Assembly: GCF_900460245.1 (NCBI RefSeq)
Contig: NZ_UHIP01000002.1
Span: 434,001 to 498,000, forward strand
Source of the DNA: Vibrio fluvialis
Lineage (GTDB): Bacteria > Pseudomonadota > Gammaproteobacteria > Enterobacterales > Vibrionaceae
Length of the DNA: 64,000 nt
Reading direction: 5' to 3'
Position numbers and translations under genes: made by a program. Below are positions 26,983 to 34,229 of this stretch, piece after piece (within the stretch, counting starts at the first letter, position 1; each line of letters begins with the position of its first letter). The notes under the pieces were generated by a model. It was not told the DNA's origin. It did not search any database and saw nothing but the letters and a program-made list of their open reading frames with translations.

Positions 26983-26997
26983 ATGATTTTTTATCAT
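26983..26997. promoter_or_regulatory. Candidate LysR operator
   Basis: Perfect palindrome ATGAT, five T residues, ATCAT (15 bp). It is 16 bp upstream of the LysR start and in the promoter region shared with the aminotransferase gene. Confidence 0.45.
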
Positions 26998-27150
26998 GGC
27001 TAGTATGTGTTTATTTCGATTCTTTTTACAAACTCTTTTTGTTTGAATAAATCCACTGCTGATGAAATTGAAAATAAACGCACACCAAGTGCAATTATCA
27101 GCATAAAAAATCATTTACTGCGACTAAATAACAGCAGGACGAGGTCACAC

Positions 27151-28224
27151 ATGTCTTCCATTGCATCGACACTGGCACCAGAGGCCATAAAAAAATTAAT
27201 ACCTTATCAATCTGCACGCCGTATCGGTGGTTCCGGTCGCGTGTGGCTTAACGCCAACGAACTCGAAAGCGCGATTCACTACGGAGCTCACGAGCAGAGT
27301 TACAACCGCTATCCGGATTTTCTGCCCCACGACGTCGCCAGTGCTTACCAACGTTATTGCCAGGTCGACACGCCCGTTATGGCCGTGCGCGGCGCGGATG
27401 AAGCGATTGATCTGCTGATCCGCACCTTCTGTCAGCCAGGCAAAGACAAAATCGTCGTCTGCTCACCAACCTATGCAATGTACGAATTCTGTGCAGACGC
27501 TCTCGCCATTGATACTTTGCATGTGCCGCTGCTGGGTGATGATTTTGCGCTCGATACTCAAGGGGTGATTGCCGCCGCCAAAGATGCCAATCTGGTCTTC
27601 CTCTGTTCACCGAACAACCCGACCGGTAACCCGCTGGCCAGCGAGGCGATCATCGAAGTGCTTGAAGGCACCCGCCATGACGCTTTAGTGGTGGTCGACG
27701 AAGCCTACATTGAATTTGAACTCAATCAGAGCGTGGCTTCACTGATTGCCACTTACCCGAATCTGGTTGTGATTCGTACCCTGTCCAAAGCCTTTGGTCT
27801 GGCGGCGGTGCGCTGCGGTTTTATCATCGCCGATGCCAGCGTGATGGAGTACGTCGCCAAACTGATCCCGCCTTATCCGATGCCGGATTCCAGCGCGACC
27901 ATCGTGCTGCAAGCTTTGTCTGAACAAGGGTTGGAGAAGGTTCACCGGGTGACTCAACAACTGATTGATACCCGCGAATGGTTTATCGGTGAACTTCACA
28001 CTCTGGACTTCATCGCCAAGATTTACCCTTCCTCCACCAATTTCGTGTTACTGCGCGCGCGCACAGGTAAAGATCTGTTTGCGTATCTGCTTAAGCACGG
28101 TATTGTGACTCGTAATCAAAGTCATGATCCTGCGCTGAGAGACTGCGTGCGTATCACTATCGGTAGCCTAACGAGCATGCAAGAAGTGGTAGAAGTGCTC
28201 CGTCGTTACCCGTCGCAATCATAG
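27151..28224 (+). CDS. HisC-like class I/II aminotransferase
   Basis: The 357-residue PLP enzyme begins MSSIASTLAPEAIKKLIPYQSARRIGGSGRVWLNANE, as histidinol-phosphate aminotransferases do. CSPNNPTGN, VVDEAYIEF and the PLP-lysine motif TLSKAFGLAAVRCGF follow, with Lys near residue 213. It lies outside any his operon, downstream of a divergent LysR gene and 23 bp before an amino-acid binding protein. It may therefore be a paralogue for import-linked amino-acid catabolism rather than histidine synthesis. GGACGAGG precedes ATG 27151. Confidence 0.85.
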   Translation: MSSIASTLAPEAIKKLIPYQSARRIGGSGRVWLNANELESAIHYGAHEQSYNRYPDFLPHDVASAYQRYCQVDTPVMAVRGADEAIDLLIRTFCQPGKDKIVVCSPTYAMYEFCADALAIDTLHVPLLGDDFALDTQGVIAAAKDANLVFLCSPNNPTGNPLASEAIIEVLEGTRHDALVVVDEAYIEFELNQSVASLIATYPNLVVIRTLSKAFGLAAVRCGFIIADASVMEYVAKLIPPYPMPDSSATIVLQALSEQGLEKVHRVTQQLIDTREWFIGELHTLDFIAKIYPSSTNFVLLRARTGKDLFAYLLKHGIVTRNQSHDPALRDCVRITIGSLTSMQEVVEVLRRYPSQS

Positions 28225-28247
28225 ATGTACAGAAAAGGAATTTGACC

Positions 28248-29021
28248 ATGAAAAAATTTGCTGTTGGTATGGCGTGTGTCGCCACTCTGTTCTGCGCTGC
28301 GGTTTCTGCTAAAGAAGTCCGTCTGGCGTCCGACTTTACCTATCCACCGTTCAACTACAAAAACAGCGCTGGTGAACCGGTTGGCTTTGATATCGAAATC
28401 GCCGATGCGTTGTGTAAAGAAGCCAAACTCGATTGTACCTGGGTCGCTCAGAGCTGGGATGCACTGATCCCTAGCCTGTTGGCCCGTAAATCTGACGTGA
28501 TCATGGCTTCAATGCGCATTACTGACGATCGTAAAAAGAAAGTGCTTTTCACCAACAAATACTACCAAACGCCAGCGCGTTTCGTGACCCGCAAGGACGG
28601 GACCTTCACGCTGGATAAAGCAGGCCTGACCGGCAAAGTGATTGGCGTGCAGCAAGGCACCATTCACGATCGCTACGTGACCGACAAATTTGGTTCAGTG
28701 GCTGAGATCAAACGCTATACCGGTCAGGATGAAGTGTACATCGACATGCAAAACGGTCGTCTGGACGCCACGTTTGGTAACGCGGATCAGCTCTCACTCG
28801 CTTTCCTGGATAAAACCGATGGCCAAGATTTCGAATTCAAGGGTGAAGCGGTGACCGATAAAGCCTACATTGGTGAAGGCACCGCACTGGCACTGCGTAA
28901 ACAGGATCAGGAACTGGCCGCCAAATTCAATCAGGCGATTGAAACCATTCGAGCCAATGGTACTTACGACAAAATCGCAGCGAAATATTTCAGTTTTGAT
29001 ATCTACGGTGAAAACCTGTAA
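28248..29021 (+). CDS. Periplasmic amino-acid binding protein (Arg/Lys/His-type)
   Basis: The 257-residue protein has a signal peptide ending VSA-KEV near residue 21. The SBP_bac_3 fold includes VRLASDFTYPPFNYKNSAGEPVGFDIEIADALC, an ArtJ/HisJ-type start. TDDRKKKVLFTNKYYQTPARFV follows and IAAKYFSFDIYGENL closes it. No permease or ATPase gene is adjacent, so it must use an unlinked transporter or act as a sensor. AAAAGGAA precedes the ATG at 28248; the TTG at 28242 is an upstream alternative. It forms an operon with the aminotransferase. Confidence 0.9.
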   Translation: MKKFAVGMACVATLFCAAVSAKEVRLASDFTYPPFNYKNSAGEPVGFDIEIADALCKEAKLDCTWVAQSWDALIPSLLARKSDVIMASMRITDDRKKKVLFTNKYYQTPARFVTRKDGTFTLDKAGLTGKVIGVQQGTIHDRYVTDKFGSVAEIKRYTGQDEVYIDMQNGRLDATFGNADQLSLAFLDKTDGQDFEFKGEAVTDKAYIGEGTALALRKQDQELAAKFNQAIETIRANGTYDKIAAKYFSFDIYGENL

Positions 29022-29088
29022 GTCCGCATCCAGGGTGAGGGTCAGTTGAACCTTCATCCGAGCCGCATTGAGCTTAACTCCAAGTCTT

Positions 29089-29117
29089 AGCCACGCCATG
29101 CCGCGTGGCTTTTTTTA
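29089..29117 (+). terminator. Terminator of the aminotransferase/binding-protein operon
   Basis: An 8-bp stem, AGCCACGC with GCGTGGCT, a 6-base loop and seven T residues. Confidence 0.92.
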
Positions 29118-29122
29118 TTTTA

Positions 29123-29129
29123 TGCACCA
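29123..29129 (+). promoter_or_regulatory. NtrC-like half-site upstream of the sRNA promoter
   Basis: TGCACCA matches one half of the NtrC consensus; the other half (around ACAGCA) is poor. It lies about 110 bp upstream of the sigma54-like promoter, a normal distance for an enhancer site. It is weak alone. Confidence 0.25.
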
Positions 29130-29234
29130 GATCACAGCAGACTGCCCCAAGTCGAAGCATCTGAAAGATAGAAAAATAATTGTGCGGAAACGGAGAGTCG
29201 ATATAACTCATTGATTTTATTGAATTGAAAAAGT

Positions 29235-29250
29235 TGGCACGCTGCCTGCA
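29235..29250 (+). promoter_or_regulatory. Sigma54-type promoter of a candidate sRNA
   Basis: TGGCACG, four bases, CTGCA, with GG at 29236-29237 and GC at 29248-29249. The 10 bp between the two dinucleotides is the exact spacing RpoN requires. The predicted start is near 29261. The -12 element lies inside a perfect 13-bp inverted repeat (29239-29251 and 29266-29278). A sigma70 alternative with a TATAAC -10 is at 29202-29207. Confidence 0.55.
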
Positions 29251-29260
29251 TTATATAAAT

Positions 29261-29360
29261 TACAAATGCAGGCAGCGTTTGTGCTTCTTTTCAGTGATAT
29301 GGCAGAAATCACTGGTCACTTCATGTTCTTTGACCTCCCTCTGGGAGGTCTTTTTTTTTT
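29261..29360 (+). ncRNA. Candidate small regulatory RNA, about 100 nt
   Basis: The region has no coding frame but is bounded by a sigma54-like promoter and one of the strongest terminators in the window. It contains a single-stranded-looking 5' segment, a stem CAGTGAT (29292-29298) with ATCACTG (29308-29314), a U-rich linker and the terminator stem. That architecture is typical of Hfq-dependent sRNAs. If a sigma70 start near 29214 is used instead, a third 13-bp hairpin is added. It is not Qrr by sequence: I do not find the conserved Qrr target-pairing core. It is not recognised as a known sRNA. Confidence 0.5.
29332..29360 (+). terminator. Strong terminator ending the candidate sRNA
   Basis: An 8-bp stem, GACCTCCC with GGGAGGTC, a 3-base loop and ten T residues. 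No gene precedes it after the operon terminator at 29089. Confidence 0.95.
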
Positions 29361-29524
29361 GCGCCGTTGCAACAGCGTCTGGGCAAAGATACTAGTCGCT
29401 TTCTATTGCGCATGATTTGAGCATCGTCAATTTTTTCGAATTATCTCAACAAAGATGAGTCATTGGTTTCATAACCATTCGCGCGTATGATGCCGTCACT
29501 CTTTTCCCACATTTTGATAACTTT

Positions 29525-30421
29525 ATGTCGAACCGTCATTCTCCTGCAAAGGGCGCATTCTGGATGCTGACCGCTGGTCTTGCGTTTGCTCTGGTCAACA
29601 GCGTGACACAAATTGCCAGTATTCATTTTGGCCTGGCCTCCACCACAGTCGCGTTTATTCAGTACGCGGTCGCTATCGTTGTGATTCTGCCTTATTTGCG
29701 CTCGCTCGGTATTCGCCGTTCACTGCGCACCGCCCATTTTAAATGGCACGTCCTGCGTGTCCTGCTGGCCGTGATTGGGATTCAGTTGTGGCTTTGGGCT
29801 CTCGCGTATCCTGTACCTATCTGGCAAGGTATCGCATTGCTGATGACATCTCCGCTGTTTGCGACACTCGGTTCCGGTCTGATTCTCAAAGAGCGGGTCG
29901 GAACGGCTCGCTGGTGTGCCACGCTGGCCGGATTCATCGGTGCGATGATCATTCTTGAACCGTGGGCTGACGATTTCAGTTGGGCGGCGCTATTACCCGT
30001 TGGAGCTGCGTTGTTCTGGGCCAGCTACTCGTTGATGGTCAAACACCTTTCGGCACAAGATTCACCGTCCACCATGGTGGTTTACCTGCTGCTACTGATC
30101 ACGCCATTCAACCTGCTACTCGCCATTCCGGAATGGCGGACACCGCAAGGCACACAAATTTGGCTGCTACTGCTCGCTGCAGGTGTGATGACAGCGCTGG
30201 CGCAATGGGCCATTGTTAAAGCCTATTCACTGGCTGACGCTTCTTTTGTTCAGCCGTTCGACCACGCCAAACTGCCCTTGAACGTCTTGGCAGGTTGGAT
30301 GGTGTTTGGCTGGGTTCCACCGGGGCGTTTGTGGCTGGGCGCAGCGATCATCATCGCATCGGTCGCGTTTATTACCCATTGGGAAACAAAAAAGACGGCG
30401 CGTGAAATAAAAGCGGCGTAA
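29525..30421 (+). CDS. EamA/DMT-superfamily membrane transporter
   Basis: The 298-residue protein has ten predicted membrane spans arranged as two EamA repeats (residues about 10-145 and 155-290). The first begins GAFWMLTAGLAFALVNSVTQIA and the second WAALLPVGAALFWASYSLMVK. It is a drug/metabolite-transporter type, probably exporting an amino acid or metabolite. No ribosome site is obvious before ATG 29525. It is 40 bp upstream of the glutaredoxin-like gene and possibly co-transcribed with it. Confidence 0.85.
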   Translation: MSNRHSPAKGAFWMLTAGLAFALVNSVTQIASIHFGLASTTVAFIQYAVAIVVILPYLRSLGIRRSLRTAHFKWHVLRVLLAVIGIQLWLWALAYPVPIWQGIALLMTSPLFATLGSGLILKERVGTARWCATLAGFIGAMIILEPWADDFSWAALLPVGAALFWASYSLMVKHLSAQDSPSTMVVYLLLLITPFNLLLAIPEWRTPQGTQIWLLLLAAGVMTALAQWAIVKAYSLADASFVQPFDHAKLPLNVLAGWMVFGWVPPGRLWLGAAIIIASVAFITHWETKKTAREIKAA

Positions 30422-30463
30422 AACCTTTCCTATGCTGTAAGAAAGTGATTCCGAGGAACAATG

Positions 30464-31078
30464 ATGGCAACGCCGATTAAAGTCACCCTATACCGCTGGG
30501 CTGGGCAGTTTGGACCGTTTAAGGTCAACATTCCCTGTGGCGAATGTACGCTCACCAAAGACATACTCAATGATACCTTCAGCAACGAACTGGCGGGTAT
30601 TCCGATTGAGCTGGAAGTCAAAGATTGGCTGAGCCATTGGTGGGAGCCTTTGCGTTACGGAGCTTGGCACGCACCGATTGTTATCGTAGAGGGCAAAGTG
30701 GTCAGTCAGGGTGAAGCACTTAACCGTGGCATGCTTGTGCAGTCCGTGATTCAGGCATGGACACCCAGAGACACGCTCACCGGCAATATTGTCTTTGGCA
30801 AAGCGAGTTGCCCCTACTGCACCAAAGCGAAAAACTTACTGCAGTCGGCGGGTATCGATTACGACTACCGGGATGTCATCAAAGACAGCGCAGCCCTGTA
30901 TCGCATGATCCCAGAAGTGAAAGCCATCATCGGCGAGAAAACACCAGTAACCGTGCCGCAGATATGGCTGGATGGCCAATACATCGGGGGATGTGATGCA
31001 TTGGAGACCTGGTTGGCAGCCAACCCTCACAAGGCCAAGCAAGGCAATGTTGTCAAATTAACTGGCAAAGTTCTGTAA
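30464..31078 (+). CDS. Two-domain glutaredoxin-like protein
   Basis: The 204-residue protein has two thioredoxin-fold halves. The N-terminal half (about 1-100) has a CGEC motif in FKVNIPCGECTLTKD, and the C-terminal half is a monothiol/dithiol glutaredoxin with CPYC in FGKASCPYCTKAKNLL, then TVPQIWLDGQYIGGCDAL for glutathione binding. It probably acts as a thiol-disulfide oxidoreductase in the cytoplasm. An ATG at 30461 directly precedes the one used; GAGGAA serves either. The N-terminal domain sequence is unusual among glutaredoxins and may bind a partner or metal. Confidence 0.85.
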   Translation: MATPIKVTLYRWAGQFGPFKVNIPCGECTLTKDILNDTFSNELAGIPIELEVKDWLSHWWEPLRYGAWHAPIVIVEGKVVSQGEALNRGMLVQSVIQAWTPRDTLTGNIVFGKASCPYCTKAKNLLQSAGIDYDYRDVIKDSAALYRMIPEVKAIIGEKTPVTVPQIWLDGQYIGGCDALETWLAANPHKAKQGNVVKLTGKVL

Positions 31079-31096
31079 TTTAGTTTCAGAAAAGCA

Positions 31097-31129
31097 AAAG
31101 GCCCCAAGAACATTCTTGAGGCCTTTTTT
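31097..31129 (+). terminator. Terminator after the glutaredoxin-like gene
   Basis: The stem AAAAGGCCCCAAGAA pairs with TTCTTGAGGCCTTTTT across a two-base tip, with one mismatch, followed by T residues. Confidence 0.88.
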
Positions 31130-31145
31130 AATTCTTTGAGGCGAA

Positions 31146-31280
31146 TTACTTCGTCATTTTCTTCCACATGGTTTTGATGAAAGATTTTTTCTTAGGCTGG
31201 GCCTTGCCATAAAACGCTTCATGCATCATCTGTTTCGCGATGATTTGACCGACGTACGCAGCACCTAAATCGTTACCCAT
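31146..31280 (-). CDS. Small 44-residue basic protein
   Basis: This short ORF starts at ATG 31280 with AGGAGA eight bases upstream and ends TAA. Translation gives MGNDLGAAYVGQIIAK, then QMMHEAFYGK and a lysine-rich tail (AQPKKKSFIKTMWKKMTK). The helix-prone N-terminal half and strongly basic C-terminus could bind a membrane or nucleic acid. No family is recognised. The ribosome site, clean frame and position between two terminated units make it a good candidate for a real small protein. Confidence 0.55.
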   Translation of the reverse strand: MGNDLGAAYVGQIIAKQMMHEAFYGKAQPKKKSFIKTMWKKMTK

Positions 31281-31389
31281 GACTCTCTCCTACATTTGGT
31301 TGTTTTTTAACTACCTTTTGTAGTTAATATAGCACCAAAATCGGATATAACAAGACATGTGTCACATTTTTACGTAATTTATTTTCAGA

Positions 31390-31740
31390 TTAGCTACGTT
31401 TTGGCTGTTTGTAAGTTTTGCCCGCAGCCTGATAGGTGTCTTTCACTTTCACGTCGAACATCATATCGAAGAACCACGCGACAAATTTCACCACATCGTC
31501 ACCTTCGTTCATGATGTGCTCAACGTACTCTTGCTCAACACCCTGCTCGTCTTCTTGCACAGTGACATGATAAATACGCTGCTCCCCTTCCACATCGGCG
31601 AGAGCAAACTGTCCGGTCAGCGACTGAGCGGCTTCCGCGACATCAGCATCTTCACTGGCGCGCAGAATATCCAACGCTTGGGGTAGGCTCGCTTGCGCAC
31701 ACAGCTGTTTTACTAACGCTTCAAATTCGTTCTGTTGCAT
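31390..31740 (-). CDS. Conserved-looking hypothetical protein, 116 residues
   Basis: The soluble acidic protein begins MQQNEFEALVKQLCAQASLPQALDIL, with acidic middle (EDEQGVEQEYVEHIMNEGDDVVKFVAWFFDMMFDVKV) and basic end (KTYKQPKRS). Two in-frame ATGs lie at 31746 and 31740; AGAGG is seven bases from 31740 but abuts 31746, so 31740 is chosen. I do not recognise the family. It stands as a single gene between the 44-residue ORF and the MFS gene. Confidence 0.65.
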   Translation of the reverse strand: MQQNEFEALVKQLCAQASLPQALDILRASEDADVAEAAQSLTGQFALADVEGEQRIYHVTVQEDEQGVEQEYVEHIMNEGDDVVKFVAWFFDMMFDVKVKDTYQAAGKTYKQPKRS

Positions 31741-31830
31741 GATCATTCCTCTTAGTAGCAGCGGCGGATTATACCCACAACCTGCACCGACTGCACTAGC
31801 GTAACGTCATGATCATCAGTGCAGAAGGGA

Positions 31831-33036
31831 TCAGGTAGACGGCTGAGTTGAGGTTTCTGGTTGGGAAACCGACAGCATCAGTACGAATAGCATGCTGGAG
31901 CTGGTTGCCAGATAGAACCAGCCGAGCGACGACTGCTGCGTCACGCAGTGTTCAACCAAAAAGCCACCCAGCAGCCCGGCAATCAACATCTGAATGGAAC
32001 CCGACAGCGCCGACACCGACCCGGCCTGAGTCTTATGCGGTGCCAGTAACAGCGTGGTAGAGAGCGGGAAGGAAATGCCTTGCGCGACCGTTAACCAGGT
32101 AAACGCCCACACCAAATTGAACACATTAAACGGCGTAATAAGCAGCCAGACGCCCGCAAAAATCATGATGCCGATCGCCGTACCTAGCAACTGACGGCTG
32201 GAAAAACGGCGATGAAAAATATTCACCAGTACGCTTCCCACCAGCAAACCTGCTGACGGAATAATCATAATGCTGCCGTATTCTGCGGCCGTCATGCCCA
32301 GCTGCTTTTGCAGCAGAAATGGCAACACAGACAACGTAACCAGACTGGAGAGATAGCTGATCCAGTTATAGCTCGCACTGCTCAGCACCTGCCAGTTGCG
32401 CAGCAGCGCCCAGTAATTCATCGCCACTTTGGACGGTTCAAAGCGCTTTTTCGCATAGGGCAGGGTTTCCGGCAGAATAAAGTAACCCAGGGTAAAAATG
32501 GCACTGATGTACACCATGACAAAAATGAACACCGCCTGCCAGCTGAAATGATAGGTCATCCAGCCGCCCACAACCGGGGCAACGATCGGCATGATCGACG
32601 CGGTAATGGCGATGTAAGACATCGCTTTGGTCAGATGGTGGCCATCGTAACTGTCTCGCAACACACTGCGCCCCAACACGGACGCACTACCCGCCCCTAA
32701 GCCCTGAAGCAGGCGCCCCATTTCCAGCGAACTGAAGCTGTCGGAAAACGCAACGCATAATATGGTACCCAGCAGGTAAATGCCCTGACCCAGAATAAAA
32801 GTCGGACGTCTCCCTACCGCATCAGACAATGCGCCGTAAAAGAGTTGTGAACCGCCAAAACCCAGCAGGAATAAGGTGACCAGCATCTGGACACTGGCCT
32901 GATCAACCTGCAAATCCTGGCTGATCATGGGGAGCGACGGCAGATAAATGGCAACACCGACCTGGCCGGTGGCGATGATCATCATCGCTAACAGCATTGG
33001 CGTTTTTTTAAAGGAATCTTGTGCTTCTCTGTTCAT
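31831..33036 (-). CDS. MFS multidrug efflux transporter, EmrD/Bcr type
   Basis: The 401-residue protein has 12 predicted spans. The first half carries IYLPSLPMISQDLQV and the MFS motif A region GALSDAVGRRP, followed by LLQGLGAGSASVLGRSVLRD, the motif C-like antiporter signature of the DHA1 drug:H+ family. The start at 33036 (MNREAQDSF) is chosen because the longer frame is not membrane-like. It is divergent from a LysR gene with a 15-bp palindrome between them, the usual layout of an efflux gene and its regulator. Confidence 0.88.
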   Translation of the reverse strand: MNREAQDSFKKTPMLLAMMIIATGQVGVAIYLPSLPMISQDLQVDQASVQMLVTLFLLGFGGSQLFYGALSDAVGRRPTFILGQGIYLLGTILCVAFSDSFSSLEMGRLLQGLGAGSASVLGRSVLRDSYDGHHLTKAMSYIAITASIMPIVAPVVGGWMTYHFSWQAVFIFVMVYISAIFTLGYFILPETLPYAKKRFEPSKVAMNYWALLRNWQVLSSASYNWISYLSSLVTLSVLPFLLQKQLGMTAAEYGSIMIIPSAGLLVGSVLVNIFHRRFSSRQLLGTAIGIMIFAGVWLLITPFNVFNLVWAFTWLTVAQGISFPLSTTLLLAPHKTQAGSVSALSGSIQMLIAGLLGGFLVEHCVTQQSSLGWFYLATSSSMLFVLMLSVSQPETSTQPST

Positions 33037-33094
33037 ACGCGCAGTGTATATTGGTAACCTACGCTTGATAATGTCGCTTTCAGGAAATGAATTA

Positions 33095-33109
33095 GTTCCA
33101 AAGTGGAAC
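33095..33109. promoter_or_regulatory. Candidate LysR operator
   Basis: Perfect 6-bp inverted repeat, GTTCCA and TGGAAC, with a 3-bp spacer, 14 bp before the LysR start and between the divergent MFS and LysR genes. Confidence 0.5.
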
Positions 33110-33123
33110 AAACAGGAGAAGGA

Positions 33124-34017
33124 ATGGACTGGCTACAAAGTGCAAAAACATACATTCGAGTAGTCGAAGAAGGCAGCTTCAACGGCGCAGCACGAAAGCT
33201 CAATACCACGAGCTCGGCGGTCAGCAAGCGAATTCACTGGCTGGAAGAGCGCATCGGTGTTCAGTTATTGAAACGCACAACTCGCTCCGTCACCCAAACA
33301 GAAGCGGGCGTTCTGTTTTATGAAAGAGCCAAAGCACAACTGGAAAGCTGGCAGTCCGTGGTCGACGAGACACGTTCACTTAACCAGAATCCGGCCGGGC
33401 TGCTTAAGATCGGTGCGACCCTTGCGGTAGGTTCGAAATTCCTGATGCAGTATGTCGATGAGTTTCTCCAGCGTTATCCGGACATTCGAATTCAGCTCAC
33501 CACCACCACACCAGGCCAGTTGCCTGAACTGCATCTCGACCTGTTCATCAGCCGTGAAATCGACCAGCTCAATTCACTCAGTTTCAAAGCCACTCCGCTG
33601 TTTGTGCACAAAGCTGGCTTCTATGCCTCGCCACAATACCTGCAGCGCCACGGCACGCCGACCAGTTTGCACGATCTGACTCGCCACAATGTGTTGTGTT
33701 GGGGTGAGCAAACCAGCCGCGAGGTCAAAACCAACAACAATAAGCGCCTGACGCTGTCAGGTAACTTCGCCACCACGAACCCGGAAGCGCTGTTCTACGC
33801 CGGAAAATGCGGCATGGGAATCGTGGTGTCTAACCATGTGATGTTGAAAGAAGATCTCAGACAAGGAACTCTGGTGCGAATTCTGCCGGACGTCACTATC
33901 GATCAAGCGACGGTGTTTGCCTACTACCCGAAACTCGATTACCAGCACACGCGCACGCATCTGTTCCTGAATTTCCTCAAAGAGAAACTGGCTCAATCGC
34001 AGGATGGAGAGATGTAA
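33124..34017 (+). CDS. LysR-family transcriptional regulator
   Basis: The 297-residue protein has an N-terminal HTH (MDWLQSAKTYIRVVEEGSFNGAARKLNTTSSAVSKRIHWLEE) and a C-terminal effector domain with GLLKIGATLAVGSKFLMQY. ATG 33124 is preceded by GGAGAAGG, so the GTG at 33103 is rejected. It probably regulates itself and the divergent efflux gene through the palindrome at 33095-33109. Confidence 0.9.
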   Translation: MDWLQSAKTYIRVVEEGSFNGAARKLNTTSSAVSKRIHWLEERIGVQLLKRTTRSVTQTEAGVLFYERAKAQLESWQSVVDETRSLNQNPAGLLKIGATLAVGSKFLMQYVDEFLQRYPDIRIQLTTTTPGQLPELHLDLFISREIDQLNSLSFKATPLFVHKAGFYASPQYLQRHGTPTSLHDLTRHNVLCWGEQTSREVKTNNNKRLTLSGNFATTNPEALFYAGKCGMGIVVSNHVMLKEDLRQGTLVRILPDVTIDQATVFAYYPKLDYQHTRTHLFLNFLKEKLAQSQDGEM

Positions 34018-34229
34018 CCACGCTCATTTCACATGAGAATGAACAAAAAAGTACCAATGTTAACCTGCAAGTTAACCTCTTGATCAACCTTATTTTTCTA
34101 GAATATACATCTAAAGTCGTACGCCATTCTGGTGGAAAAAAGTGTCAATCTCAACCATAGTGTCTAAGCGCATATCAAGAGATCAATAACTTAGTTCTCT
34201 ACATTATTAAACAACGTGAGTACTGAATT

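Noticed and set aside
29235..29360. Identity as a Qrr sRNA
   Set aside because: The sigma54 promoter and size fit, but the conserved Qrr target-pairing core is absent and no luxO gene is nearby.
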